The notes under the pieces: generated by a model | What the model was told of the DNA's origin: nothing | Seen by the model: only the letters and a program-made list of their open reading frames with translations | The model's database searches: none | Assembly (NCBI GenBank): GCA_947259105.1 | Contig: CAMYKU010000047.1 | Location: 1-44,928 of the forward strand | Reading direction: 5' to 3' | Source: an uncultured Alphaproteobacteria bacterium | GTDB lineage: Bacteria > Pseudomonadota > Alphaproteobacteria > UBA8366 > JADFVY01 | Length of the DNA: 44,928 nt | Position numbers and translations under genes: made by a program | Shown here: positions 16,721 through 24,535 of the stretch, one piece after another | How positions within the stretch are numbered: the first letter of the stretch is position 1 | Layout of the letters: each line of letters starts with the position of its first letter

Positions 16721-17458
16721 ATGGCGAAGCGCAATCCGACGGCCAGGAAGAACCCGCAGGCCGCGAAATATACCGAGCCGGGCTGTGCCTACTGCCCGCC
16801 GGCGGTGCGCGCCTGCCGCGACGGCGAGGAAGACCGGCGGGGCCCGGGCTACTGCCCGACCAAGACCGATGCCGACGGCATCGCCGAAGGGCTGGCCCAC
16901 TACGAGGACCCGTTCTGGCGCCGCGTCGCCGTGGAATCGGCGCGCGTCGAATCGGAAGGCTACTGCAAGTGGACCCGGGTCGAGGAGATCGTCGAATTCG
17001 CCAAGAAGATGGGTTTTTCGAAGCTCGGCATCGCCACCTGCATCAGCTTCGTCGACCACGCCAATACGCTCAGCCGGATCTTCGAGAGCCACGGCCTCGA
17101 AGTGGTATCCGCGGCCTGCAAGACGGGCGGGGTGGCCAAGGAGGAGATCGGCCTTGCGGACGATGAGAAGATCCGCCCCGGCGGACACGAATCGTTGTGC
17201 AATTCGGTCGGCCAGGCGGAACTGCTCAACCGCGCCGGCTGCCAGCTCAACGTCGTGCTCGGCCTGTGCGTCGGGCACGACAGCCAGTTCTTCAAGTTCT
17301 CGGACGGCCTGGCGACGACGCTGATCGCCAAGGACCGGGTGCTGGCCCACAATCCGATCGGCGCGCTGGCGCTGGCCGACAGCTACTACAGCCGGGTCTG
17401 GGGCCCCGAACGCCCGGAGAAGCCGCCGAAGCTTCCGCGCCAGGGCCGCAAGGGCTGA
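16721..17458 (+). CDS. DUF1847 cysteine-rich metal-binding protein
   Basis: A 245-residue protein with a basic N terminus and many conserved cysteines: CAYCPPAVRAC (about 18-28), GYCPTK, YCKWTR, ATCISF, AACKTGG, SLCNSVGQAE, GCQLNV and LGLCVGHDSQFF. This pattern and the wording LCVGHDS...TTLIAKDRVLAHNP identify the DUF1847 family, often described as a predicted metal-binding protein. There is no signal peptide. Function is unknown. The ATG at 16721 is chosen; an in-frame start at 16703 would add six residues. Confidence 0.8.
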   Translation: MAKRNPTARKNPQAAKYTEPGCAYCPPAVRACRDGEEDRRGPGYCPTKTDADGIAEGLAHYEDPFWRRVAVESARVESEGYCKWTRVEEIVEFAKKMGFSKLGIATCISFVDHANTLSRIFESHGLEVVSAACKTGGVAKEEIGLADDEKIRPGGHESLCNSVGQAELLNRAGCQLNVVLGLCVGHDSQFFKFSDGLATTLIAKDRVLAHNPIGALALADSYYSRVWGPERPEKPPKLPRQGRKG

Positions 17459-17502
17459 CGGCGGGCCGGGCCGGCAAAGGGCAACCGAAGAGGATGGTAC
17501 CG

Positions 17503-18174
17503 ATGGATGCAGGGCAACCACGCGCGAAAGTGCATTTGCCGCGACGGCGCATACTCGCCGGCGTCGCTGCCGGCGCAGCGGTTCTGGCGGCCGGGACGGC
17601 GGCGCGGGCCGCGTGCGCGCTGACGCCGCGCCAGCCCGAGGGGCCGTTCTATCCCGTTGCCATTGGAGAGGCCGACTGGGATCTGACCCGGGTGGCCGGC
17701 GCGGCCGGGCGGGCCGAGGGCACGGTCATCGAAGTGACCGGCCGGATCTTCGGCGCCGGCTGCCGGCCGCTGCCCGGCTGCGTGATCGAGCTGTGGCAGG
17801 CCAACCGGCACGGCCGCTACGACCATCCGGGCGACCGGCAGCGGGACCGCAGGCTGGACCCCAACTTCCAGGGCTACGCCCGCCTCGCCGCCGCTGCGGA
17901 CGGCGCCTACCGGTTCGTCACCATCATGCCGGGCGCCTATCCGGCGTCCTACGTCTGGATGCGGCCGCCGCACATCCACTTCCGGCTGCACGCCCCGGGC
18001 CACCGGCCGCTGACCACCCAGATGTACTTTGCCGGCGAACCGCTCAACGAGCGTGACCGGCTGCTGGCGCGGGTGCCGCCGGACCGGCGGGCGGCGCTCC
18101 AGGTCGCGTTCGACCGCCGCACCGCCGACGGGGTCCCGGCTGGAACCTTCGATATGACCCTCGCCGGGTCATAG
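17503..18174 (+). CDS. Exported intradiol ring-cleavage dioxygenase-like protein
   Basis: A 223-residue protein. The N terminus (HLPRRRILAGVAAGAAVLAAG then ARAAC) looks like a Tat-type signal with an RRR-x-LAG core. The catalytic domain begins TPRQPEGPFYPV, the usual intradiol dioxygenase entry, and contains VIELWQANRHGRY (tyrosine ligand), GAYP (second tyrosine) and RPPHIHFRLH (two histidine ligands). All four non-haem Fe(III) ligands are present. Family enzymes cleave catechols between the hydroxyls. The exported, short-domain subgroup is poorly characterised. A tyrosine phenol-lyase lies tail-to-tail downstream, but a metabolic link is only a guess. Confidence 0.83.
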   Translation: MDAGQPRAKVHLPRRRILAGVAAGAAVLAAGTAARAACALTPRQPEGPFYPVAIGEADWDLTRVAGAAGRAEGTVIEVTGRIFGAGCRPLPGCVIELWQANRHGRYDHPGDRQRDRRLDPNFQGYARLAAAADGAYRFVTIMPGAYPASYVWMRPPHIHFRLHAPGHRPLTTQMYFAGEPLNERDRLLARVPPDRRAALQVAFDRRTADGVPAGTFDMTLAGS

Positions 18175-18269
18175 CGCGGCCGGGGCCGGGACGGTCCAGG
18201 TGGACGCCGTCGTTGGGGCACGGGCAACCCGGATTCGCCGATGCTACAGCATACACCGACCCCGCCGGG

Positions 18270-19658
18270 TCAGGACTCGACCTCTTCGAACCGGCCGCGG
18301 AAGAAGCGCAGATATTCGGGCTCGAAGACGAACCGCAGTCCCTTGATCCGGTCGGCCTCCGTCATGACCCGGGCGACGCTGTCGACGACCACGTCCATAT
18401 GGGCCTGGGTATAGACGCGCCGGGGCAGCGCAAGGCGCACCAGCTCCAGCTTCGGCATGTAATTCTCGCCGCTGTCCTTGTCGCGGCCGGCCGAGACGGC
18501 TCCGCGCTCCATGGCCCTGACACCGGTGTCGAGGTACAGCGCCGCGGTCAGCGCCTGGGCCGGGAACTGCTCCTGCGGAATATCGGGCAGGATCGCCCTT
18601 GCGTCGAGGAAGATGGCGTGGCCGCCGGTCGGGACCACGATCGGTACGCCTCTGTCCTGCAGGTTGCGGCCGAGATACTCGACCTGCCCGACACGCGCCT
18701 GAATGTGATCGTCCTGCACGCTCTCGGTAATGCCGATCGCCAGCGCCTCCATGTCGCGGCCGGCCATGCCGCCATAGGTGTGGAGGCCCTCGTAGACCAC
18801 GACCAGGTTGCAGGCCCGCTCGTACAGCTCCTCGTCGTTGACCGCAAGGAAGCCGCCGATATTGACGATCGCATCCTTCTTCGCCGACATCGTCGCCGCA
18901 TCCGTCAGCGCGCAGATTTCGTGGACGATTTCCTGGATCGTCCGCTCCGCATAACCGTCCTCGCGCTGCTGGATGAAGTATGCGTTCTCGGCGACGCGGG
19001 TCATGTCGTGGACGAGCAGGATCCCGTGCGTATCGCACCACCGGCGCAGTTCCTTCAGATTTTTCAGAGAGATCGGCTGACCGCCCGCCATGTTCACGCA
19101 GGTGGCGATACAGACATAGGGAATCTTCTCCGCCCCGACCTCCTCGACCAGCGCATTCAGCTTGTCGAAATCGACATCGCCCTTGAAGGGATGGGTCGAG
19201 GCCGGATCATGGGCGTCGTCGACGATGACGTCGACGAATGTACCGCCCGCAAGCTCCTGATGCAGCCGCGTGGTCGTGAAATACATATTGCCGGGAACAT
19301 AATCCCCTTCCGAGATCAGGCATTGGGAGAGAATGTTCTCGGCCCCGCGTCCCTGGTGGGTCGGCACGGTGAATTTGTAGGAATAATAGGCTTCGACCGT
19401 ATCGCGCAGATGATAGAAATTCCGGCTGCCGGCATAGGCCTCGTCGCCCATCATCAGGCCGGCCCACTGCCGGTCCGACATGGCGCCGGTTCCGGAATCG
19501 GTCAACAAGTCGATATAAACGTCCTCCGATTTCAGCAGGAACGTATTGTACCCCGCCTCCCGGATTGCGCTCCGGCGCTCCTCTTGCGTCGTCATCTTGA
19601 GGAGCTCGACCATCTTGACCTTGTAGGGCTCGGCCCAGGGTTTGGTGCGCATCGTCAT
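18270..19658 (-). CDS. tpl: Tyrosine phenol-lyase (beta-tyrosinase)
   Basis: A 462-residue PLP enzyme of the tyrosine phenol-lyase/tryptophanase family. Features are EAGYNTFLLKSEDVYIDLL, the PLP lysine Lys261 in MSAKKD, and Asp218 in HDMTR. Residues that separate the two activities match tyrosine phenol-lyase: Thr130 in MYFTTTR (Citrobacter Thr124) and Arg385 in AMERG (Citrobacter Arg381), where tryptophanase has valine. It should split tyrosine into phenol, pyruvate and ammonia, with potassium as cofactor. Length is normal. The ribosome site GGAGGG precedes the ATG. A universal stress protein gene lies 95 nt upstream on the same strand. Confidence 0.88.
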   Translation of the reverse strand: MTMRTKPWAEPYKVKMVELLKMTTQEERRSAIREAGYNTFLLKSEDVYIDLLTDSGTGAMSDRQWAGLMMGDEAYAGSRNFYHLRDTVEAYYSYKFTVPTHQGRGAENILSQCLISEGDYVPGNMYFTTTRLHQELAGGTFVDVIVDDAHDPASTHPFKGDVDFDKLNALVEEVGAEKIPYVCIATCVNMAGGQPISLKNLKELRRWCDTHGILLVHDMTRVAENAYFIQQREDGYAERTIQEIVHEICALTDAATMSAKKDAIVNIGGFLAVNDEELYERACNLVVVYEGLHTYGGMAGRDMEALAIGITESVQDDHIQARVGQVEYLGRNLQDRGVPIVVPTGGHAIFLDARAILPDIPQEQFPAQALTAALYLDTGVRAMERGAVSAGRDKDSGENYMPKLELVRLALPRRVYTQAHMDVVVDSVARVMTEADRIKGLRFVFEPEYLRFFRGRFEEVES

Positions 19659-19753
19659 GTCTTGCCCTCCACTAATACCAGGGAGCGCTGATATCCACGG
19701 AACGGGGTCGGCGGCGATCTCTCAGGCCGAGCGATCCTGCGGGATTCACACCA

Positions 19754-20197
19754 CTAACGCCTGGGCGGCGGGACGACCAAGACGGGACAGGGCGCGTGGT
19801 TCAGAACGCTCTTGGTCACGTCGCCCGCGAGCAGATGATGCAGCCGGCTCCGGTGAAAACCGACGACAATGAGATCGATGTCGAGCTTGGTCGCCTCGGA
19901 AATGATCTTCTGGACCGTCTGGCCCTGGATCTGCAGGGCCTCGGCTTCCACCCCCGGGGGAGTCATCTTGTCCCGAAGTTCCTGCAGTTCCTGGTGCGAG
20001 GTTCTCACCTGGCTCGCCACCGCGTCACGCTCGTCTGGAACGTCCGGATCGCCGAATATCTTTGGATTGGCGCGCTCCACGTGGAGAAAATACAGTTTCG
20101 CCGAAAATGTCTCGGCAAATCCGGCCGCCACGCCGGCCACTTCTTCGGAACCCGCGTACAAATCGACGGCGACAAGGATGTTCTTGATCTTATCCAC
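19754..20197 (-). CDS. Universal stress protein (UspA family), degenerate nucleotide site
   Basis: A 147-residue protein from the GTG at 20197, which has AGGAGG eight bases upstream. An ATG 12 codons earlier (20233) lacks this. The sequence has ILVAVDLYAGSEEV at the start, a central FLHVERAN and IDLIVVGFHRSR near the end, then VLNHAPCPVLVV, as in USP proteins. The ATP motif G-2X-G-9X-G-(S/T) is degraded: GFHR replaces GxxG, and the later glycine is followed by Asp-Val instead of Ser/Thr. It may not bind ATP. It is likely transcribed with tpl downstream. Confidence 0.85.
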   Translation of the reverse strand: MDKIKNILVAVDLYAGSEEVAGVAAGFAETFSAKLYFLHVERANPKIFGDPDVPDERDAVASQVRTSHQELQELRDKMTPPGVEAEALQIQGQTVQKIISEATKLDIDLIVVGFHRSRLHHLLAGDVTKSVLNHAPCPVLVVPPPRR

Positions 20198-20415
20198 GAC
20201 GGTATCCTCCTGAGCGACAACCCCAAAAGCCATACCCGCCAGCGACCTTCAGAACCATGGCCATCGCACCGACATGGCGCATCCGGCAACAGCCGCGTTT
20301 CTCTCGCGGCCGTTCGATGGCCTGACCCTGCCGGATCGGTCAGATTCAGAAGACCAACCTGTTAAATCCGGAGGTCCCGGATAGTACCCGCGGCTGTGCG
20401 AAAACGATAGCGGTT

Positions 20416-20487
20416 TTACCTGCTGGCGGCGATGGCCAGGAATACCGCGGCCGCAACGACAAGGGTGACGATCATCCAGAATATCAC
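20416..20487 (-). CDS. Possible 23-residue single-helix membrane peptide
   Basis: A GTG at 20487 with GGGGAAC a few bases upstream starts a 24-codon frame ending in TAA. Its translation is MIFWMIVTLVVAAAVFLAIA followed by ASR: one strongly hydrophobic helix with a positively charged C terminus. This size and shape resemble small accessory subunits of membrane complexes, but no specific family is recognised. It lies in the otherwise empty 510-bp region 20198-20707, upstream of the stress protein on the same strand. The evidence is only hydrophobicity, ribosome site and stop placement. Confidence 0.35.
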   Translation of the reverse strand: MIFWMIVTLVVAAAVFLAIAASR

Positions 20488-20707
20488 GGTCCGTTCCCCT
20501 GTTTCGCCTCGACTCTATCATACGTTGTAGTCGGTTTTCCTGCCGCCGGGAACATGGCTACATGCATTGCCGCTGCGGCAGTGCAAGCGTCTTTTCAGGC
20601 AATCGCCCTGTGATTCCCCCACTCCCCCCTCGACGACCGCCCCCGTCCTGCGCTAAACACACAACAACCGCGTGGCCCCTTTCCGGCCCGTGCACAGGCA
20701 CTGGGAC

Positions 20708-21943
20708 ATGATCGACGAATTCCACCGCATCAAGCGGCTTCCACCCTATGTTTTCGCTGAGGTCAACGCGATGAAGGCGGCGGCGCGGGCGGCCGGCGAC
20801 GACATCATCGACTTCGGCATGGGCAACCCGGATTCGCCGACGCCCAAACATATCGTCGACAAGCTGTGCGAGACGGTACGCGACCCCAAGACCCACCGCT
20901 ATTCGCAGAGCCGTGGCATCCCTGGGCTGCGCAAGGCCCTGGCCGGCTACTACGGGCAGCGCTTCGGTGTCGATCTCGACCCGGAGCGCGAGGTCGTCGT
21001 GACGCTCGGCTCCAAGGAGGGGCTGGCGAACCTTGCCATGGCGATCACCAGCCCCGGCGACGTGGTGCTGGTGCCCAACCCGAGCTATCCGATCCATCAT
21101 TTCGGCTTCATCATCGCCGGCGCGGCGATCCGCTCGCTGCCCGCGATGGTCTCGACGGAGGACGAGCGCGCCGGGTTCATGGCGGCGCTGGAGCGCGCGG
21201 TGCACCATTCGATCCCGAAGCCCGTGGCGTTGGTGCTCAACTTTCCGTCGAACCCGACGGCGCAGGTGGTCGACCTCGCCTTCCTTACCCGGATCGCCGA
21301 TTTCTGCCGCGCGCACGACATCTTCATCATGTCCGACATCGCCTATGCGGAGATCTATTTCGACGGCAGCCCGCCGCCCTCCATCCTCGAGGTCCCCGGC
21401 GCGAAGGACATCGCGGTGGAGTTCTCGTCGCTCTCGAAGACCTATTCGATGCCGGGCTGGCGGATCGGCTTCGCGGCCGGCAATGCGCGGCTCATCGCGG
21501 CGCTGGCGCGCATCAAATCGTACCTCGACTATGGCGCCTTCACGCCGGTCCAGGTGGCCGCGACGGCGGCGCTGAACGGCCCGCAGGACTGCGTCGATGA
21601 GATCCGCGACGTGTACCGGGTGCGCCGCGACGTGCTGGTCGACGGGCTCGCCGCCGCCGGCTGGGCCATCCCCTCGCCGCCGGCCACGATGTTCGCCTGG
21701 GCGCCGATCCCGCCCGCCTTCCGGCATCTCGGGTCACTGAAATTCTCCAAGCTGCTGCTGCGCGAGGCCAAGGTCGCTGTCGCCCCCGGGCTCGGCTTCG
21801 GCGAGTACGGCGACGACCATGTGCGCATCGCGCTGGTCGAGAATCTGCACCGCACGCGGCAGGCGTTGCGCAACATCAAGGCCTTCATGAAGGACGCCGC
21901 CCGTCATGGCGGGCAGGCGCCCGGAAGGACCGCAACCGGATGA
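20708..21943 (+). CDS. alaC: AlaC-like class I/II aminotransferase (glutamate-pyruvate type)
   Basis: A 411-residue fold-type I PLP aminotransferase starting MIDEFHRIKRLPPYVFAEV, the standard opening of the AlaC/YfdZ group. The PLP lysine is in SSLSKTYSMPGWRIGF, and substrate-binding segments are FGMGNPDSPTP, NPSYPIHHFG and NFPSNPTAQ. In E. coli AlaC makes alanine from pyruvate and glutamate; related proteins have been called LL-diaminopimelate aminotransferases. The ATG at 20708 is preferred over a GTG 12 codons upstream. The stop overlaps the hom start by four bases (ATGA), so the two genes are translationally coupled. Confidence 0.88.
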   Translation: MIDEFHRIKRLPPYVFAEVNAMKAAARAAGDDIIDFGMGNPDSPTPKHIVDKLCETVRDPKTHRYSQSRGIPGLRKALAGYYGQRFGVDLDPEREVVVTLGSKEGLANLAMAITSPGDVVLVPNPSYPIHHFGFIIAGAAIRSLPAMVSTEDERAGFMAALERAVHHSIPKPVALVLNFPSNPTAQVVDLAFLTRIADFCRAHDIFIMSDIAYAEIYFDGSPPPSILEVPGAKDIAVEFSSLSKTYSMPGWRIGFAAGNARLIAALARIKSYLDYGAFTPVQVAATAALNGPQDCVDEIRDVYRVRRDVLVDGLAAAGWAIPSPPATMFAWAPIPPAFRHLGSLKFSKLLLREAKVAVAPGLGFGEYGDDHVRIALVENLHRTRQALRNIKAFMKDAARHGGQAPGRTATG

Positions 21944-23241
21944 GCGATCCCCTGAAAATCGCTGTCGCCGGCCTCGGCACGGTCGGCGCGGGCACCGTGA
22001 AGCTGCTCGAGCAACAGGCGGACCTGCTGTCCTTGCGCGCCGGGCGGCCGCTGCAGGTCACCGCCGTCTCGGCCCGCAGCCGCGGGCGCGACCGCGGCGT
22101 CGAGCTGTCGTCCTTCGCCTGGCACGACGATGCGGCGGCGATGGCGCGCGAGGCCGACGCGGACGTGGTGGTCGAGCTGATCGGCGGCAGCGACGGCGCC
22201 GCCAGGGCGGTGTGCGAGGCGGCCTTCGCGGCCGGCCGGCATGTCGTGACCGCCAACAAGGCGCTGCTGGCCATGCACGGCGCCGCGCTGGCCCGCGCGG
22301 CCGAGGCCGCCGGGGTAACGCTGGCCTGGGAGGCTGCCGTCGCGGGCGGCATCCCGGTGATCCGGACCCTCCGCGAGGGTCTCGCCGGCAACCGCATCGG
22401 CCGCCTCCAGGGCATCCTGAACGGCACCTGCAACTACATCCTGACCACCATGCGCGAGACCGGCCGCGAGTTCGGCGACGTGCTGGACGAGGCGCAGCAC
22501 CTGGGCTACGCCGAGGCCGACCCCGGCTTCGATATCGACGGCGTGGACGCCGCCCACAAGCTGGCCCTGCTGTCGGCGCTCGCCTTCGGCGCCGAGGTCG
22601 ATTTCGACGGCGTCTATGTCGAGGGCATCCGCAACATCGCCGCCATGGACATCGAATATGCCGGCGAGCTTGGTTACCGGATCAAGCTGCTCGGCATCGC
22701 CGAGATGAACCATGACGGCATCCATCAGCGCGTCCACCCGGCGATGGTCCCGGCCGATGCGCCGATCGCGGCGGTCGAGGGCGTGTTCAACGGTATCGTC
22801 ACGGAAGGCGATTACGTCGGCACCACGGTGCTGGAAGGGCGCGGCGCCGGGGCCGGGCCGACGGCGTCGGCGGTGGCCGGGGACCTCGTGGACATCGCCT
22901 GCGGGCGCCGTGCGCCGACCTTCGGCGTTCCGGCCACGGCATTGAAGGCGATCCCGTCGCTGCCGATGGACCGCCACGTCGGCCCCTATTACGTGCGCCT
23001 GATGGTGATCGACAAGCCGGGCGTCTTCGCCGATGTCGCCGCGACCCTGCGCGACTGCGAGATCTCGTTCGAATCGGTGCTGCAGCGCAGCCGCGCGCCG
23101 GGCGACGTGGTGCCGGTGGTGCTGACCACCCATGAGGCGAGCGAGGCGTCGATGCAGCGCGCGATCGCCGAGATCGAACGCATCGAGGCGGTGCGCGAGA
23201 AGCCGAACATGATCCGCATCGAGCGCGGCGCGATGGAGTGA
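21940..23241 (+). CDS. hom: Homoserine dehydrogenase
   Basis: A 433-residue NAD(P)-dependent homoserine dehydrogenase. The Rossmann motif AGLGTVGAGTV lies at about 8-18, followed by VVVELIGG, TANKALLA, the catalytic region GTCNYILTTM and an ACT domain in the last 80 residues (YYVRLMVIDKPGVFADVA). It reduces aspartate semialdehyde to homoserine for threonine, methionine and isoleucine synthesis; the ACT domain suggests feedback control by threonine. The gene is coupled to the aminotransferase upstream by an ATGA overlap. Its stop codon TGA shares the final A with the first base of a 262-bp palindromic element. Confidence 0.96.
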   Translation: MSDPLKIAVAGLGTVGAGTVKLLEQQADLLSLRAGRPLQVTAVSARSRGRDRGVELSSFAWHDDAAAMAREADADVVVELIGGSDGAARAVCEAAFAAGRHVVTANKALLAMHGAALARAAEAAGVTLAWEAAVAGGIPVIRTLREGLAGNRIGRLQGILNGTCNYILTTMRETGREFGDVLDEAQHLGYAEADPGFDIDGVDAAHKLALLSALAFGAEVDFDGVYVEGIRNIAAMDIEYAGELGYRIKLLGIAEMNHDGIHQRVHPAMVPADAPIAAVEGVFNGIVTEGDYVGTTVLEGRGAGAGPTASAVAGDLVDIACGRRAPTFGVPATALKAIPSLPMDRHVGPYYVRLMVIDKPGVFADVAATLRDCEISFESVLQRSRAPGDVVPVVLTTHEASEASMQRAIAEIERIEAVREKPNMIRIERGAME

Positions 23242-23502
23242 TACCAATGCTCGTTGATAATGACTCATTTGACCGGGCTCCCTTGACCGCTCGCCAGGCG
23301 CGGTTCGCGCAGCGGTGCTGGTGCACCGTAAGCGGACCGCAACGCAGCGGACGGTCAAGGGAACCCGGCCTTCGGTGGCGCAGGACGGCCCACCGGATGC
23401 GTTGCGACCCTTGCCCGATGCGCCGCATCGCGCTGCGGGCCGCGGCTGCCCGGCGGGCCGTCCTGCGCCATCAAATGGGTCATTATCAACGAGCATTGGT
23501 AT
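23241..23502. repeat. 262-bp element with 31-bp terminal inverted repeats, family B
   Basis: The left end ATACCAATGCTCGTTGATAA and the following 11 bases match the reverse complement of the right end at 30 of 31 positions. Inside are nested inverted repeats: CCGGGCTCCCTTGACCG with CGGTCAAGGGAACCCGG, and GGCGCAGGACGGCCC with GGGCCGTCCTGCGCC. No coding content is apparent. The element starts on the last base of the hom stop codon and ends 40 bp before glpX, so it lies inside a conserved gene run. Confidence 0.9.
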
Positions 23503-23542
23503 GAACCCGCGACGTTCAAGACAAAGTTTTCCGGAGGAGGCG

Positions 23543-24535
23543 ATGGCCGAAGATTACAGCAGTATGGACCGCAACCTGGCGCTGGAGGTGGTGCGGGTGA
23601 CCGAGGCCGCGGCCCTGGCGGCATCGCGCTGGATGGGACGCGGCGACGAGAAGGCCGCCGACCAGGCCGCCGTCGACGCCATGCGGAACGCGCTGAACAG
23701 CCTGAATATCGAGGGCAAGGTGGTGATCGGCGAGGGCGAGCGCGACGAGGCGCCGATGCTTTATATCGGCGAGGAGGTCGGCGCCGGCAACGGCCCGAAG
23801 ATCGACATCGCGCTGGACCCGCTGGAGGGCACGACGATCACCGCCAAGGGCGGCGCCAACGCGCTGGCCGTCATCGCCATGGCGGAGCACGGCAACTTCC
23901 TGTTCTCGCCCGACGTCTACATGGAGAAGATCGCCGTCGGCGGCGGTCTGCCGGCCGGTGTCGTCGATCTGGACGCGCCGGTGGCGGATAACCTCGCCAA
24001 TCTCGCCGAGGCCAAGGGCAAGGATATTTCGGACCTCGTCGCCTGCATTCTCGACCGGCCGCGCCACGCGGACCTGATCGAGCAGACCCGCGCCGCCGGC
24101 GCGCGCATCATGCTGATTTCCGATGGCGATGTTGCCGGCGTCATCGCCACCGCCACCCCCGACAGCCCGGTCGACATCTATTACGGTACCGGCGGCGCGC
24201 CGGAAGGGGTCCTGGCGGCGGCGGCCCTGCGCTGCATCGGCGGCCAGATCGAGGGGCGGCTGGTGTTCCGCAACGACGATGAGCGGGCCCGCGCAGCCCG
24301 TTGCGGCATCACCGACCTGAAGCGCAAATACGGCACGACGGAGCTTGCCGCGGGCGACGTGATGTTTGCCGCGACCGGCGTCACCGACGGCCCCATGCTG
24401 CGCGGGGTGCGGCGCTTCGGCAAGGGGGCCACGACCCAGTCGATGGTGATGCGCTCCAAGACCGGCACGGTGCGTATTATCGAAACGACCCACGACTTTA
24501 CCCGCAAATCCGGCTTCCCGCCCATGGATGTCTGA
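23543..24535 (+). CDS. glpX: Class II fructose-1,6-bisphosphatase
   Basis: A 330-residue GlpX protein with the Li-sensitive phosphatase motif DPLEGTT (about 93-99), IGEGERDEAPMLY (about 63-75) and the C-terminal ATGVTDGPMLRGVR. It hydrolyses fructose-1,6-bisphosphate in gluconeogenesis. The ATG at 23543 follows the strong ribosome site GGAGGAGGCG. It overlaps the recJ start by eight bases. The order aminotransferase-hom-glpX-recJ is typical of Rhodospirillales-like genomes. Confidence 0.95.
   Translation: MAEDYSSMDRNLALEVVRVTEAAALAASRWMGRGDEKAADQAAVDAMRNALNSLNIEGKVVIGEGERDEAPMLYIGEEVGAGNGPKIDIALDPLEGTTITAKGGANALAVIAMAEHGNFLFSPDVYMEKIAVGGGLPAGVVDLDAPVADNLANLAEAKGKDISDLVACILDRPRHADLIEQTRAAGARIMLISDGDVAGVIATATPDSPVDIYYGTGGAPEGVLAAAALRCIGGQIEGRLVFRNDDERARAARCGITDLKRKYGTTELAAGDVMFAATGVTDGPMLRGVRRFGKGATTQSMVMRSKTGTVRIIETTHDFTRKSGFPPMDV

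Noticed and set aside
20558..23496. Long minus-strand open frames opposite the aminotransferase and hom genes
   Set aside because: Both lie over genes with complete catalytic motifs on the other strand and read as compositional noise.
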